Positions 18,638 to 27,623 of a DNA stretch of 64,000 bases are shown piece by piece. This stretch comes from an uncultured Paracoccaceae bacterium (lineage in GTDB: Bacteria > Pseudomonadota > Alphaproteobacteria > Rhodobacterales > Rhodobacteraceae): assembly GCA_938005545.1 (NCBI GenBank), contig CALKXV010000009.1, forward strand, positions 62,001 through 126,000, in the 5' to 3' direction. The position numbers and the translations under genes were made by a program. Below the pieces are notes generated by a model. The model searched no databases. It saw only the letters and a program-made list of their open reading frames with translations, and was not told the DNA's origin. Every line of letters begins with the position of its first letter. Within the stretch, counting starts at the first letter, position 1.

Positions 18638-19306
18638 TCAAGCGTCGACTACTGCGCCCGCCAAGGATCGGAACATGGCAACGCCATCGGTCAGGCCCAA
18701 TGCAGCGTCAGCCGCGCGTTCCGGGTGAGGCATCAGGCCAAGCACGCGGCGGTTTTCTGACAGGATGCCCGCGATGTCATCAACCGACCCGTTCAAAGGA
18801 TCGGAATAGCGAAAAGCGATGCGATCTTCGCCGCTTAGGGCTTTGCGAATGTCGTCCGTTGCCTGATAATTTCCGTCGTGATGGGCCACGGGATACGTCA
18901 CCGTTGTGCCAGAGTTATAGCCTTGGGTGAAGTCGCTGTTCGATGTCGCAACCTGAAGCGTGATGGGCTTGCAAATGAACTTCAGGCCTGCGTTCCTCAT
19001 CAAAGCGCCCGGCAACAGCCCGGTTTCCAGAAGCACCTGAAAGCCGTTGCAGATGCCAATCGCAAAACCGCCCTTTTCAACGTGCGACGTCAGAGCCGCG
19101 ACAATAGGCGAGCGCGCCGCGATGGCTCCACAGCGCAAGTAATCGCCGAATGAAAACCCGCCCGGCACGCCTACGATATCGACGCCGTCCGGCAGCGACG
19201 TATCTTTGTGCCAGACCATGTCGACCTGAAATCCCGCCTGGCGAAAGGCGACGGCAAGATCGCGATCACAGTTGGAGCCGGGGAAAACAAGAACGGCGGC
19301 TTTCAT
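18638..19306 (-). CDS. purQ: Phosphoribosylformylglycinamidine synthase, glutaminase subunit
   Basis: Class I glutamine amidotransferase subunit of FGAM synthase (PurLQS), fourth step of purine synthesis, 222 residues. The nucleophile is in AIGICNGFQVLLETG, and the His-Glu pair of the triad in LMPHPERAAD near the C-terminus. The N-terminus MKAAVLVFPGSNCDRDLA is diagnostic for PurQ. It is the last gene of the purine run here, separated from purS by an alcohol dehydrogenase gene and a 55-base gap. The large subunit purL is not in the window. Confidence 0.96.
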   Translation of the reverse strand: MKAAVLVFPGSNCDRDLAVAFRQAGFQVDMVWHKDTSLPDGVDIVGVPGGFSFGDYLRCGAIAARSPIVAALTSHVEKGGFAIGICNGFQVLLETGLLPGALMRNAGLKFICKPITLQVATSNSDFTQGYNSGTTVTYPVAHHDGNYQATDDIRKALSGEDRIAFRYSDPLNGSVDDIAGILSENRRVLGLMPHPERAADAALGLTDGVAMFRSLAGAVVDA

Positions 19307-19361
19307 GATGCGGGCTCCTATGCGGGGTTTGAGCTGTGATTGCGCGAAGTTGCGCGTTATT

Positions 19362-20399
19362 TCAAGTGGCGAAGTCGGTGATCACGGCAACACCGGGCAA
19401 GGTTGGGCCATTGAAGGCGGCGAGTTCCGCGCTTGTATCCGACAGGGCAACTTCGCGGGCAACAATCGGTGTCAGATCCACGTGCCCGCCATCGATCAGG
19501 CTTAGCAGTGACGGATAGCGGTGCGCAGGCATGCCGCGGGTGCCATAAAGGGCAAGATTGCCCATGTAGACCGTGTTCAGGTTTACCTCTTGTACCGCGT
19601 GTTGGCCGATTGGCATACCAACCTGAACGTGACGCCCCAAGGGTCTGAGACAGGCGAGGCTTGCGGTGACTGTGGCAGGAAAACCAAGCGCTTCTATCGA
19701 TACATGGGCGCCGCCGCTGGTAATTTCGCGAATAACCTCGGCGCTGTTGCAGTTTGACGCGTCGACCGTGTGGTCTGCCCCAAGCGCTTTGGCGTGGGCA
19801 AGTTTTTCAGCAACGATGTCGGTTGCGATGACACGTGCGCCCAAGGCACGACCCAAAAGCATGGTCGCCAAACCGATGCCACCGGTGCCATGAACGGCCA
19901 GCCATTCGCCCGGTTGCAGGGCGGCGCGACCGGTCAGCGCGTGCCAGGCTGTTGTGACGCGACACCCCAAGGCGGCGGCCAGTGTCGGTGACATATCTTC
20001 GGGCAAGTAAGCCAGATTGTGATCGCGCGGCACGGCGACATATTCGGCAAATGCGCCCGGTTCGATAAAGCCCGGAAGACGTTGATCAAGGCAAGTGTTG
20101 CTTTCGCCCGAACGGCATTGTGGGCAGGTGCCACAGGCCAGAATGAAGGGCGCAATCACGCGGTCGCCGGGTTGGAACGTGGCGGACGGGCCTGCTTCGA
20201 TCACTTCGCCGCAATATTCGTGGCCGCCGATCTGGCCCGGTTTGACACGGGGGTGTTCCCCGACCCAGCCGTGCCAATCGCTGCGGCAAATCCCGCAAGC
20301 CAGCACTTTTAGAACAACGCCGTCAGCGGGGCAGTCAGGATCGGATACCGTTTCTAGCGAAAGGGGAGCGTTGTAGTCGCGCAGGACTGCGGCGCGCAT
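19362..20399 (-). CDS. Zinc-dependent alcohol dehydrogenase
   Basis: Medium-chain dehydrogenase of 345 residues, NAD(P)-dependent. Catalytic zinc ligands are seen in ACGICRSDWHGW and GGHEYCGEV, the structural zinc cysteines in CGTCPQCRSGESNTC, and the Rossmann glycine motif in VHGTGGIGLA. Start ATG 20399 overlaps the purS stop (ATGA), giving the clean N-terminus MRAAVLRDYNAPLSLETV; the longer frame is rejected. Its place between purS and purQ is unusual, as it has no known purine role. Substrate unknown. Confidence 0.92.
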   Translation of the reverse strand: MRAAVLRDYNAPLSLETVSDPDCPADGVVLKVLACGICRSDWHGWVGEHPRVKPGQIGGHEYCGEVIEAGPSATFQPGDRVIAPFILACGTCPQCRSGESNTCLDQRLPGFIEPGAFAEYVAVPRDHNLAYLPEDMSPTLAAALGCRVTTAWHALTGRAALQPGEWLAVHGTGGIGLATMLLGRALGARVIATDIVAEKLAHAKALGADHTVDASNCNSAEVIREITSGGAHVSIEALGFPATVTASLACLRPLGRHVQVGMPIGQHAVQEVNLNTVYMGNLALYGTRGMPAHRYPSLLSLIDGGHVDLTPIVAREVALSDTSAELAAFNGPTLPGVAVITDFAT

Positions 20400-20638
20400 C
20401 ACAAAAGCTCGACGGCGTAACTTTCGATCACAGTGTTGGCCAAAAGCGCGTCGCACATAGCGGTGACCTCAGCTTGGGCCTTGGCCGGATCAGCTTCGGC
20501 CAGATCCAGCTCGATCACCTTGCCTTGGCGGACAGCATCGACACCCTCAAACCCAAGGCTTCCCAAAGCATGGCGAACCGCTTCGCCCTGAGGGTCAAGA
20601 ACCCCCGTCTTGAGCATGATGTGAACGCGCGCTTTCAT
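20399..20638 (-). CDS. purS: Phosphoribosylformylglycinamidine synthase subunit PurS
   Basis: A 79-residue subunit that bridges PurL and PurQ. The sequence MKARVHIMLKTGVLDPQGEA and the following HALGSLGF match the small alpha/beta PurS fold, as does the late LLANTVIESYAVEL. ATG 20638 is preferred over a GTG three codons upstream because of a GGGTGG-like ribosome site. It is translationally coupled to the dehydrogenase downstream. Confidence 0.95.
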   Translation of the reverse strand: MKARVHIMLKTGVLDPQGEAVRHALGSLGFEGVDAVRQGKVIELDLAEADPAKAQAEVTAMCDALLANTVIESYAVELL

Positions 20639-20716
20639 CTCGGCCACCCCGCTTTTGTGCCTTTTGCTTCCTATCGCGGAAAAGTGCGGGTTTGTCCAAC
20701 CGGAAACGGGATGTTT

Positions 20717-21142
20717 TCAGGCGACGCGGGACTGATCTTTCGCCAACATCTCGCGGAATTCCAGCAGCATATTGTCTGTTAGCGGTTTGCTTTTGAAACC
20801 GTGCACAAGCGGCGTGGCGCGTGCGCGAGCTTCGTCTTGAGGATCAATGGAGGTGGTCAACATGATCACCATAGGTGCCACGTCGTGGCCAAAGTGTTCG
20901 GCGAGATTTTCGAGGAATTGAAAACCGTCCATTTTCGGCATGTTGATGTCGAGCAAGATAAGATCTGGCAGCGGAGTTAAGCCATCATCAAGATGCACCA
21001 ACGCCTTTTGCGCGCTTAGAAAGCTAAGAATGCCGTCCACGTGATCTGATCTTTCGATCAACCGGCGGTACAGCATCTGGTCTACTTCTTCGTCGTCGAT
21101 CAGCATGACTGATCCGATCTTTGGGGCACTTGTGTTCGTCAT
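20717..21142 (-). CDS. Single-domain response regulator
   Basis: A CheY-like receiver domain alone, 141 residues, with acidic pocket VMLIDDEEVDQ, phospho-acceptor in LILLDINMPKMDGF, the conserved threonine in IMLTTSID and the lysine in GFKSKPL. There is no output domain, so it must act by protein contact or phospho-transfer. Its start overlaps the stop of the histidine kinase (ATGA), so the two form a pair. Target unknown. Confidence 0.92.
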   Translation of the reverse strand: MTNTSAPKIGSVMLIDDEEVDQMLYRRLIERSDHVDGILSFLSAQKALVHLDDGLTPLPDLILLDINMPKMDGFQFLENLAEHFGHDVAPMVIMLTTSIDPQDEARARATPLVHGFKSKPLTDNMLLEFREMLAKDQSRVA

Positions 21143-22296
21143 CGCTTAAGTCTCACTTTAAAGTCTGATCCGTGTTCTGGTGCCGCCTCAACCAAGATTT
21201 CGCCATCGTGGCCGGTGGCAATGCGCCTGCAAATCGCAAGGCCAAGCCCGTTTCCCTGATATTCAGATTGCAGATGCAGGCGTCTGAACATCTCAAATAT
21301 TTTCACCCGGTCGGAATTGGGGATACCGATGCCGTTGTCACGAACCGTGATTTCAACGTATCCATCGTCGGTTGATTTGCTGCTGTCCCAAATTTCAATC
21401 TTTGGGGCGCGTTCGGGGTCGCGGTATTTCAGGGCGTTGGACACAAGGTTTTGGAACAAAGTGCCCATTTGATTGCTGGACGCCGTTATGATCGGCATTG
21501 CAGCGCACTTTAGGGTGCCATTGCAGGCAGCTATTTCCGCATCCAGATCCTGTCTGACGGCGGCCAATACATCGTTTAGCGCGACCCGCCCACGATCAGA
21601 GTTGCGATCAAGAAGCCGCGTCAGATCCAGCACGTCGTCGATCTTGTCTTGCATGCGATGTACGCTGTCGATGGCCAGATCAATCAGATATTGCGCATCG
21701 ACCGGCATCTGGTCGCCATGCTGTTCCATCAGTTCGGACAACAGCATCAACAGCGTGTTTGACGGGGATCGCATGTCGTGGGACACGGAATAAGCAAAGG
21801 CGGTTAGGTCGTTGCTGGCCGCAGCGGCCAAACGACTTTCGTTCAAAGCCTGATCTTCCGATGTTTTCTGAAGCGTGATGTCCGAGGCATTGCCAATATG
21901 GCGAAGAACCGCGCCATCAGAATTTCGTTCAAAAACAGAATCGTGCGACAATAGCCAGATAAAATGGCCGTCTTTGTGGCGCACGCGGTATTCAAGTTGC
22001 GCGACATCATTGTCGTCAAGTTCGCGAATCGTTTGAAAATATTCCAAGACCTTCGGCAAATCATCAGGGTGACAAATTGTGGGCATAAGATCCGCGCCCA
22101 TTTGCGCCACTTCTTTTTGCGAATACCCCAAAGACACCCCAATCGAGCGGTTTGCGTATTCGTTCGACATGGTTTCCTGATTGAATACGTAAACCAGCCC
22201 CGGCATCACACGCAGAACAGCCCCCAAAAAGGACTCCGCCTGCCATTCGCCGGGAATCTCGTCATCGGCCAAGAAGATGTTTTCGCGTATTGTCAC
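21139..22296 (-). CDS. PAS-domain sensor histidine kinase (soluble)
   Basis: Cytoplasmic kinase of 385 residues without membrane segments. A PAS/PAC domain fills about residues 25-150 (YVFNQETMSNEYANRSIG, then RHKDGHFIWLLSHDS), followed by the H-box FAYSVSHDMRSPSNTLL and an ATPase domain (NLVSNALKYRD, DNGIGIPNSD, GNGLGLAICRR). The layout is like phytochrome- or light-type kinases that signal to a single-domain regulator, but no chromophore residue is evident. It is coupled to the response regulator and lies in the purine gene run. Confidence 0.9.
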   Translation of the reverse strand: MTIRENIFLADDEIPGEWQAESFLGAVLRVMPGLVYVFNQETMSNEYANRSIGVSLGYSQKEVAQMGADLMPTICHPDDLPKVLEYFQTIRELDDNDVAQLEYRVRHKDGHFIWLLSHDSVFERNSDGAVLRHIGNASDITLQKTSEDQALNESRLAAAASNDLTAFAYSVSHDMRSPSNTLLMLLSELMEQHGDQMPVDAQYLIDLAIDSVHRMQDKIDDVLDLTRLLDRNSDRGRVALNDVLAAVRQDLDAEIAACNGTLKCAAMPIITASSNQMGTLFQNLVSNALKYRDPERAPKIEIWDSSKSTDDGYVEITVRDNGIGIPNSDRVKIFEMFRRLHLQSEYQGNGLGLAICRRIATGHDGEILVEAAPEHGSDFKVRLKR

Positions 22297-22364
22297 GCGT
22301 CTGGCTTACCGCATCAGCTGTAAACGGGACGTAAATCTAAGGCCTTAGTTCCGAACTATTCGGC

Positions 22365-23126
22365 TTAGTTTATTAGCGTTGGCTTGGTCGCATGGGTGAC
22401 ATTGGACGGCAGAACACCAAGACGGCGAGCAACTTCGGTGTAGGCATCGGCCAGATCGCCCAAATCGCGACGGAAGACATCTTTATCAAGCTTTTCGCCT
22501 GTTTCGATATCCCAAAGCCGGCAGCTGTCAGGGCTGATTTCATCGGCGACGATCAAGCGCTGAAAATCACCTTCCCAGACCCGGCCTATTTCGATTTTGA
22601 AGTCCACCAGACGGATACCAACAGCCATCATACAACCCGACAGGAAATCGTTTACCCGAAGGGCAAGCGCAATCATATCGTCGAGGTCTTGCTGAGCCGC
22701 CCAACCAAACGCGATGATGTGTTCTTCCGACACCAGGGGATCGCCCAGGTTGTCATCTTTCAGGCAGAATTCAACAATGGGGCGCGGCAATTGCGTGCCT
22801 TCTTCCAATCCAAGGCGTTCTGACATGGTTCCGGCAGCATAATTGCGCACGATCACTTCCAGCGGGATGATTTCAACCTGCCGGATCAGTTGTTCGCGCA
22901 TGTTAAGACGCTTGAGAAAGTGGGTCGGCACACCAATTTGTGCGAGCCCCGTCATAAAGAATTCGGACAGGCGATTGTTCAACACGCCTTTGCCGTCGAT
23001 GATGTCTTTCTTTTGTGCATTAAAGGCCGTGGCATCGTCTTTGAAATATTGCACAAACGTGCCCGGCTCGGGTCCTTCATACAGAATCTTTGCCTTGCCT
23101 TCATAGACTTTCTTGCGACGTGCCAT
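22365..23126 (-). CDS. purC: Phosphoribosylaminoimidazole-succinocarboxamide synthase
   Basis: SAICAR synthetase, 253 residues, purine pathway. It begins [18 protein letters not shown] (ATP-binding strand) and has the motifs [17 protein letters not shown] and [14 protein letters not shown] plus [12 protein letters not shown], all typical. ATG 23126 is chosen, with GAGG upstream; a longer frame exists but has no ribosome site. In relatives purC is usually followed closely by purS and purQ; here a two-component pair is interposed. Divergent from the ATPase inhibitor gene across 167 bases. Confidence 0.96.
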   Translation of the reverse strand: MARRKKVYEGKAKILYEGPEPGTFVQYFKDDATAFNAQKKDIIDGKGVLNNRLSEFFMTGLAQIGVPTHFLKRLNMREQLIRQVEIIPLEVIVRNYAAGTMSERLGLEEGTQLPRPIVEFCLKDDNLGDPLVSEEHIIAFGWAAQQDLDDMIALALRVNDFLSGCMMAVGIRLVDFKIEIGRVWEGDFQRLIVADEISPDSCRLWDIETGEKLDKDVFRRDLGDLADAYTEVARRLGVLPSNVTHATKPTLIN

Positions 23127-23293
23127 TTCGACCTCGGGAAAACGGGTCCGCAGGACAAAATCTTGCGGATATCGCGCTTCTTTATGGCAAAGGGTGCTGC
23201 CGGGCAAGCACCGGCCCGAATTTCCGCCTCTTGCGGGGCGGCGACCTTGTAGGCATATGAAGAAAAACCGTCAGACAAGCCGGAGAAATGACC

Positions 23294-23608
23294 ATGAATA
23301 CATTTGATGACCGCCAGAACGCTTTTGAAAACAAGTTCGCCCATGATGCCGATATGCAGTTCAAGGCCGAAGCACGCCGCAACAAACTGCTCGGGCTTTG
23401 GGCCGCCGATCTGATGGGAAAATCCGAGGACGAGGCTAAGGCCTATGCAACGGAAGTCGTAAAATCCGATTTCGAAGAAGCCGGTGACGAAGATGTTTAT
23501 CGTAAGGTTTCGGGTGATTTGGGTGACAAAGCATCCGAAGACGACATCCGCGCCAAAATGACCGAATTACTAAGCGTCGCCAAAGCGCAGTTGATGGACG
23601 AAGTTTAA
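23294..23608 (+). CDS. F1-ATPase inhibitor zeta subunit (DUF1476)
   Basis: A 104-residue protein matching the alphaproteobacterial zeta subunit, shown in Paracoccus denitrificans to block reverse rotation of F1Fo-ATP synthase through its N-terminal inhibitory helix. Typical segments: NTFDDRQNAFENKFAHDA (inhibitory end), ARRNKLLGLWAADLMGK and DFEEAGDEDVYRKV. A second ATG lies two codons upstream at 23288, but GGAG is better spaced for 23294. Being divergent from purC puts energy control next to purine synthesis. Confidence 0.92.
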   Translation: MNTFDDRQNAFENKFAHDADMQFKAEARRNKLLGLWAADLMGKSEDEAKAYATEVVKSDFEEAGDEDVYRKVSGDLGDKASEDDIRAKMTELLSVAKAQLMDEV

Positions 23609-23698
23609 AACGACGTCGCGGCACTGGGGTCACGTTAAGGCCCCATCAATACTCCACACCTAGGGTCGCTTTCAGGGGCGCCTTTTGTGGTGTGAGTG

Positions 23699-25552
23699 AT
23701 GAGTTTTGGTTTTCCGGCGCGCAGTGTTGGCGTGCCTGTTCGTACGCTTCAAAAGCAAGTTCTTCCCATCGGGATCGCGGCACTTTGCGTCTATCTGGTC
23801 TTGAACCGGCTGGACGACGTAGATTTGGCCGAGGTGACATCGTCGATCAAGGCGGTCACCCCGGTTCAGTGGATCGCGGCCATTCTGGCAACTGCCGTCA
23901 GTTTTATTGCCGTCGGACAATACGACGCCTTGTTTCATAGGTGGCTGAAAACCGGTGTACCGGGAAAACGCGCCGCGGTTTCAGGTGCGGCCGCAATTGC
24001 TTTGGCACAGACACTTGGCATGGGCCTTGCGTCGGGAACACTTGCGAGGTGGCGCGCCTTGCCGGAAATTTCGCTGGCAACGTCGCTGAAGGTCACAAAC
24101 TATGTTTCGTTCAGTTTCATGGCCGGACTGGGGTTGTTTTCGATCATGGTGCTGGCACTGCCGGGTGCCGGGGAATTTGGCGCAACTTGGTATTCACTGG
24201 CCGCCGTCGTGGTCGTTTTGATGGCCGTAACGTTGTCTTTCCTGCAGCCCCGGTGGTTGCCCATTTCCTTACCGCCGTTACGCTTATCGCTTCGCCTTAT
24301 AGTCCTGATATCATTGGATATCGCCTTTGCAGCATTGGCGTTATGGGTCTTGCTTCCGGTGGAACAGCAACCAACGTTCACCGTCTTGCTGACCGTTTTC
24401 ACGCTGTCACTTGGTGCCGGGCTTTTGTCGGGTTCGCCGGGTGGCGTGGGGCCGTTCGAGCTGTGCTTATTCACACTGATGCCCGGCTTTCCCGAGCCTG
24501 AGCTGATCGCCAGCGTGCTGGCCTTTCGATTGGTGTACTATGCACTTCCGGCGTGTCTGGCGTTTGGCGTTTTGGTCCGGCCAAGCATGGCCTTTGGCGA
24601 GGCGACCGCGCCCCAAAGCATGGCGGAGCCCGCGTTGATGCGCGCCGAAGCAAAGCTGGCTTACCAACCCGGTCATGGCTTTTTGCGCTTTGGGGCCGAC
24701 CGTGCCTTGCACATTGCAAAAGCCAGTCAAACCCTTGTTGCCATCGGTGATCCGGCCACGGGTGGCACCTTTGGGCGTGACGCCATTCACACCTTGAGCA
24801 AGGCCGCCGACGAAGTTTCGATCTGGCCCGTGATATACAAATGCTCGGCGCGGAGTGCCGTCGCAGCGCGGTCGCATGGCTGGTCTGCGATCCCTGTATC
24901 CGAGGAGGCGTGGCTGTCGCCAAGGGATTTTACGCTCGCCACCCCGGCCCGGCGTCAGCTGCGCCGGAAACTCAAACAAGCGGCCCGTGAGCAGGTTGAG
25001 GTGAGCCTGGCAGAGCACTTGCCGATTGCGGATATGACAGACGTGGCACAGGACTGGGCGCATCGCGTTGGCGGGGAACGTGGGTTTTCGATGGGTGTTT
25101 TCTCGGACGCTCATGTGCAAAAGCAACGGTGTTACCTTGCTCATCGGAACGGTCGGCTGGTGGCCTTTGTCAGCTTTCATACTGTGGCGGGTGAATGGAC
25201 ACTGGACCTGATGCGTAGCGCCTCTGAAATGCCCGACGGCACAATGCATGCCCTTGTGGTCCGCGCACTTGAAGACGCCGCGAACGAAGGCATTCCCCGG
25301 TTGTCGCTTGCCGCCATGCCTTTAGAAAACCCGCACTTTTCTTTGAAAGCACAGGGGCAATCTGTGTCGTCCAAAGGCTTGCGACGATTCAAAACCAGTT
25401 TTGCACCCCGAACCGAACGGCTTTACGCGGCGGCGCCATCGTTGCCTTTGTTGTACTTGGCGGGCGCGGACATCGCGCTTCGGATCGTGGCTCCTGTCAT
25501 CGAACACGCCCGGGCAGAAGATGCGTCCCAGCTGGAGTTTCAGTCGGCCTAG
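23699..25552 (+). CDS. MprF/LpiA-like phosphatidylglycerol aminoacyltransferase
   Basis: Membrane protein of 617 residues. The first half has seven or eight transmembrane helices of the flippase type, including SGSPGGVGPFEL, the conserved loop of the UPF0104/MprF membrane domain. The second half (from about residue 320) is the DUF2156 GNAT-like transferase that moves an amino acid from aminoacyl-tRNA to phosphatidylglycerol: ARRQLRRKLKQAARE, ERGFSMGVFSDAHVQ, and the closing GLRRFKTSFAPRTERLY that is strongly diagnostic. It is shorter than the roughly 840-residue classical MprF. Start is GTG 23696 or ATG 23699. It probably modifies membrane charge and lowers sensitivity to cationic peptides; which amino acid is added cannot be told. 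Confidence 0.83.
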   Translation: MSFGFPARSVGVPVRTLQKQVLPIGIAALCVYLVLNRLDDVDLAEVTSSIKAVTPVQWIAAILATAVSFIAVGQYDALFHRWLKTGVPGKRAAVSGAAAIALAQTLGMGLASGTLARWRALPEISLATSLKVTNYVSFSFMAGLGLFSIMVLALPGAGEFGATWYSLAAVVVVLMAVTLSFLQPRWLPISLPPLRLSLRLIVLISLDIAFAALALWVLLPVEQQPTFTVLLTVFTLSLGAGLLSGSPGGVGPFELCLFTLMPGFPEPELIASVLAFRLVYYALPACLAFGVLVRPSMAFGEATAPQSMAEPALMRAEAKLAYQPGHGFLRFGADRALHIAKASQTLVAIGDPATGGTFGRDAIHTLSKAADEVSIWPVIYKCSARSAVAARSHGWSAIPVSEEAWLSPRDFTLATPARRQLRRKLKQAAREQVEVSLAEHLPIADMTDVAQDWAHRVGGERGFSMGVFSDAHVQKQRCYLAHRNGRLVAFVSFHTVAGEWTLDLMRSASEMPDGTMHALVVRALEDAANEGIPRLSLAAMPLENPHFSLKAQGQSVSSKGLRRFKTSFAPRTERLYAAAPSLPLLYLAGADIALRIVAPVIEHARAEDASQLEFQSA

Positions 25553-25559
25553 TCCAGTG

Positions 25560-26057
25560 TCACGATTGGGCGAGCTTACTGGCCAGGGCCTTGTTCACCG
25601 CAGGGGTTACAAAGTGTGAAACGTCGCCGTTCAGCCGCGCGATTTCTTTGACCAGTTTCGAGGCGATGGCCTGATGTTCGGCTTCGGCCATCAAGAATAC
25701 TGTCTCGACAGTGTCGTCCATCACCCGGTTCATGCCGACCATTTGGTACTCGTATTCGAAATCCGCAACGGCCCGCAAACCACGAATGATCAGACTTGCA
25801 TTCACGTCATGTGCGCATTGGATCAGGAGGTTCTCAAAGGGATGCGCGACAATCTCGCAACCTGTGCTGTCCGAGATTTCGCGGCACTCTGCTTCGATCA
25901 TCGCAACCCGGTCTTCCAGCGAAAACAACGGGCCTTTGTCGCGGTTTATAGCGACGCCGATCACCAAACGATCAACCAAGGCAGTGGCCCGCTTGATGAT
26001 ATCAAGATGACCCAGCGTGACCGGGTCAAAGGTGCCGGGATAGAGTCCGGTGCGCAT
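25560..26057 (-). CDS. coaD: Pantetheine-phosphate adenylyltransferase
   Basis: Fourth enzyme of coenzyme A synthesis, joining ATP and 4'-phosphopantetheine. The 165 residues start MRTGLYPGTFDPVTLGHLDI, with the (H/T)xGH nucleotidyltransferase motif, and include IIRGLRAVADFEYEYQM and the C-terminal SKLVKEIARLNGDVSHFV, all standard for CoaD. It converges with the MprF-like gene, only 7 bases apart. Confidence 0.97.
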   Translation of the reverse strand: MRTGLYPGTFDPVTLGHLDIIKRATALVDRLVIGVAINRDKGPLFSLEDRVAMIEAECREISDSTGCEIVAHPFENLLIQCAHDVNASLIIRGLRAVADFEYEYQMVGMNRVMDDTVETVFLMAEAEHQAIASKLVKEIARLNGDVSHFVTPAVNKALASKLAQS

Positions 26058-26144
26058 TTTGCGGCTCCTAAGCAGACGTTATTACAACTTGCTGCCACGT
26101 CGGGTCCGCATCCACAAGTTATGCCGTTGTCAAATGGTGCGTCG

Positions 26145-26576
26145 TTAGTGCCCCATAATCATGTCGGCGAGAGCCTCTTTTTCCATCGAAAGCTCGGACA
26201 GGCGCGCTTTGACGACGTCGCCGATCGAGATGAATCCAACCATTTCACCATCCGCCATCACCGGCATGTGACGAAAGCGACCGTCGGTCATTTTGGTCAG
26301 TACAAGATCGGTGGTGTCGTCGGGCGCACAGGCGATCAAAGCTTTGGTCATCAGGTCAGAGACCGTATCCCTTAAGCACCTTTCGCCGCGACGACCCAGT
26401 TCACGCACAATGTCGCGTTCCGACAGAATGCCTAAAGGTGCGGCTCCGTCTGCGACAACAAGTGCACCAATCCGATTTTCGGAAAGGAGCCGCGCGGCAT
26501 CGGAAATTGACGCATCCGGTTCGATTGTCACGACGTCGGCGCTGATCTTCGTCCCTAGTATTTGACGTACAAGCAT
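26145..26576 (-). CDS. CBS-domain protein
   Basis: A 143-residue protein made of two CBS motifs (MLVRQILGTKISADVVTIEP to LSERDIVRELG; then TKALIACAPDDTTDLVLTKM to VGFISIGDVVKARLSE). Stand-alone CBS pairs bind adenosine nucleotides and act as energy or redox-linked regulators. The start ATG 26576 has GGAGG upstream; a longer frame to 26612 is rejected. It is followed by an 87-base gap to coaD. No partner enzyme is adjacent. Confidence 0.92.
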   Translation of the reverse strand: MLVRQILGTKISADVVTIEPDASISDAARLLSENRIGALVVADGAAPLGILSERDIVRELGRRGERCLRDTVSDLMTKALIACAPDDTTDLVLTKMTDGRFRHMPVMADGEMVGFISIGDVVKARLSELSMEKEALADMIMGH

Positions 26577-26636
26577 TGGTTTCCTCCAGTGTCCTGCAAG
26601 GTCTGGAACCACGGTCCCACCCGTACAGGCGATCTG

Positions 26637-27521
26637 TCAAGCATTCTGACGCAGACCAATTTCGTGCCGCAAGCCTTCGGTCAATACGGTGGCAAAGCGG
26701 TTCAGACGCTCGACACGTGCATCATCGGCGTGGCGGATCAACCAGAAGGTGCGTTTTAATTCAAGTGCTTCTGGAAGGATTAGGTGTAATTCAGGGGCAT
26801 CGGGAAGCGCGAAGTCATGCACAACCCCAAGGCCCGCCCCGGCACGCAAAAACGCCAATTGAACCGAGACTAAATTTGACGCCAGATCGACCTTTTGAAG
26901 CCCCAGCTCGGCCAGATAATCCAATTCGCGGTCGTGGATCATATCGGGGATATAGCCAACGACCCGATGACCTTTCAGGTCATCACGGTGCAGGATCGGC
27001 GCATGTTCGGCCAAGTAATCGCGGGAGGCTGCAAGGTGCAGCGCATAGTCGGAAATCCGTTGAATACGCAGCCGCCCGGTTTGCGGACGCGACACACCAA
27101 TGGCCATATCGGCTTCGCGTTTTGACAGGTTGAACACGCGGGGCAAGGCGACAACATGGACGTCAAGTCCCGGATTTTCTTCGACAATTTTTGAAATGAC
27201 ATGAGGCAGAAGAAATGTCGCGCAACCATCGGGCGCACCAACGCGGATGGTTCCCGTCAGCCCCTCGCCCCTGCCCCGCAAGCCCGACATACTGCCCATG
27301 GCTTGTTCGGCGGCTTCGGCGTGATCCAGAAATTCTTCGCCCGCCGATGTCAGCACGTAACCTTGGGGGGATTTCACAAACAGCACCGTATCGGCAGCGT
27401 GTTCCAACCGCGCAATGCGTCGCCCGACCGTGGCCGGGTCAAGCCGCAGCGCTTGAGCGGCCCCTGACAGGCTTTCGCGCCGTGCCACGGACAGGAAAAT
27501 TCGCACGTCATCCCAGTTCAA
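26637..27521 (-). CDS. LysR-family transcriptional regulator, TTG start
   Basis: A 294-residue regulator if begun at TTG 27521, giving NWDDVRIFLSVARRESLSGAA right after the initiator, the usual LysR beginning; AAGGA lies 10 bases upstream. The frame is open to 27932 but that extension runs antisense into mmsA and adds residues unlike the family. The winged helix-turn-helix covers residues 1-60 (ALRLDPATVGRRIARLEHA), followed by the periplasmic-binding-protein-like effector domain. Divergent from mmsA across 102 bases, it probably regulates that gene with a valine- or propanoate-related effector. Confidence 0.9.
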   Translation of the reverse strand: MNWDDVRIFLSVARRESLSGAAQALRLDPATVGRRIARLEHAADTVLFVKSPQGYVLTSAGEEFLDHAEAAEQAMGSMSGLRGRGEGLTGTIRVGAPDGCATFLLPHVISKIVEENPGLDVHVVALPRVFNLSKREADMAIGVSRPQTGRLRIQRISDYALHLAASRDYLAEHAPILHRDDLKGHRVVGYIPDMIHDRELDYLAELGLQKVDLASNLVSVQLAFLRAGAGLGVVHDFALPDAPELHLILPEALELKRTFWLIRHADDARVERLNRFATVLTEGLRHEIGLRQNA

Positions 27522-27623
27522 TTCGAAAACATCCTTGCGTTTTTGCAAAGCCCTTTTGGGAAACTGCCGCTTTTCGTAACGCTGTACCAGCCCTAAAGTC
27601 ACAGATAACTCAGGGAGGATTCC

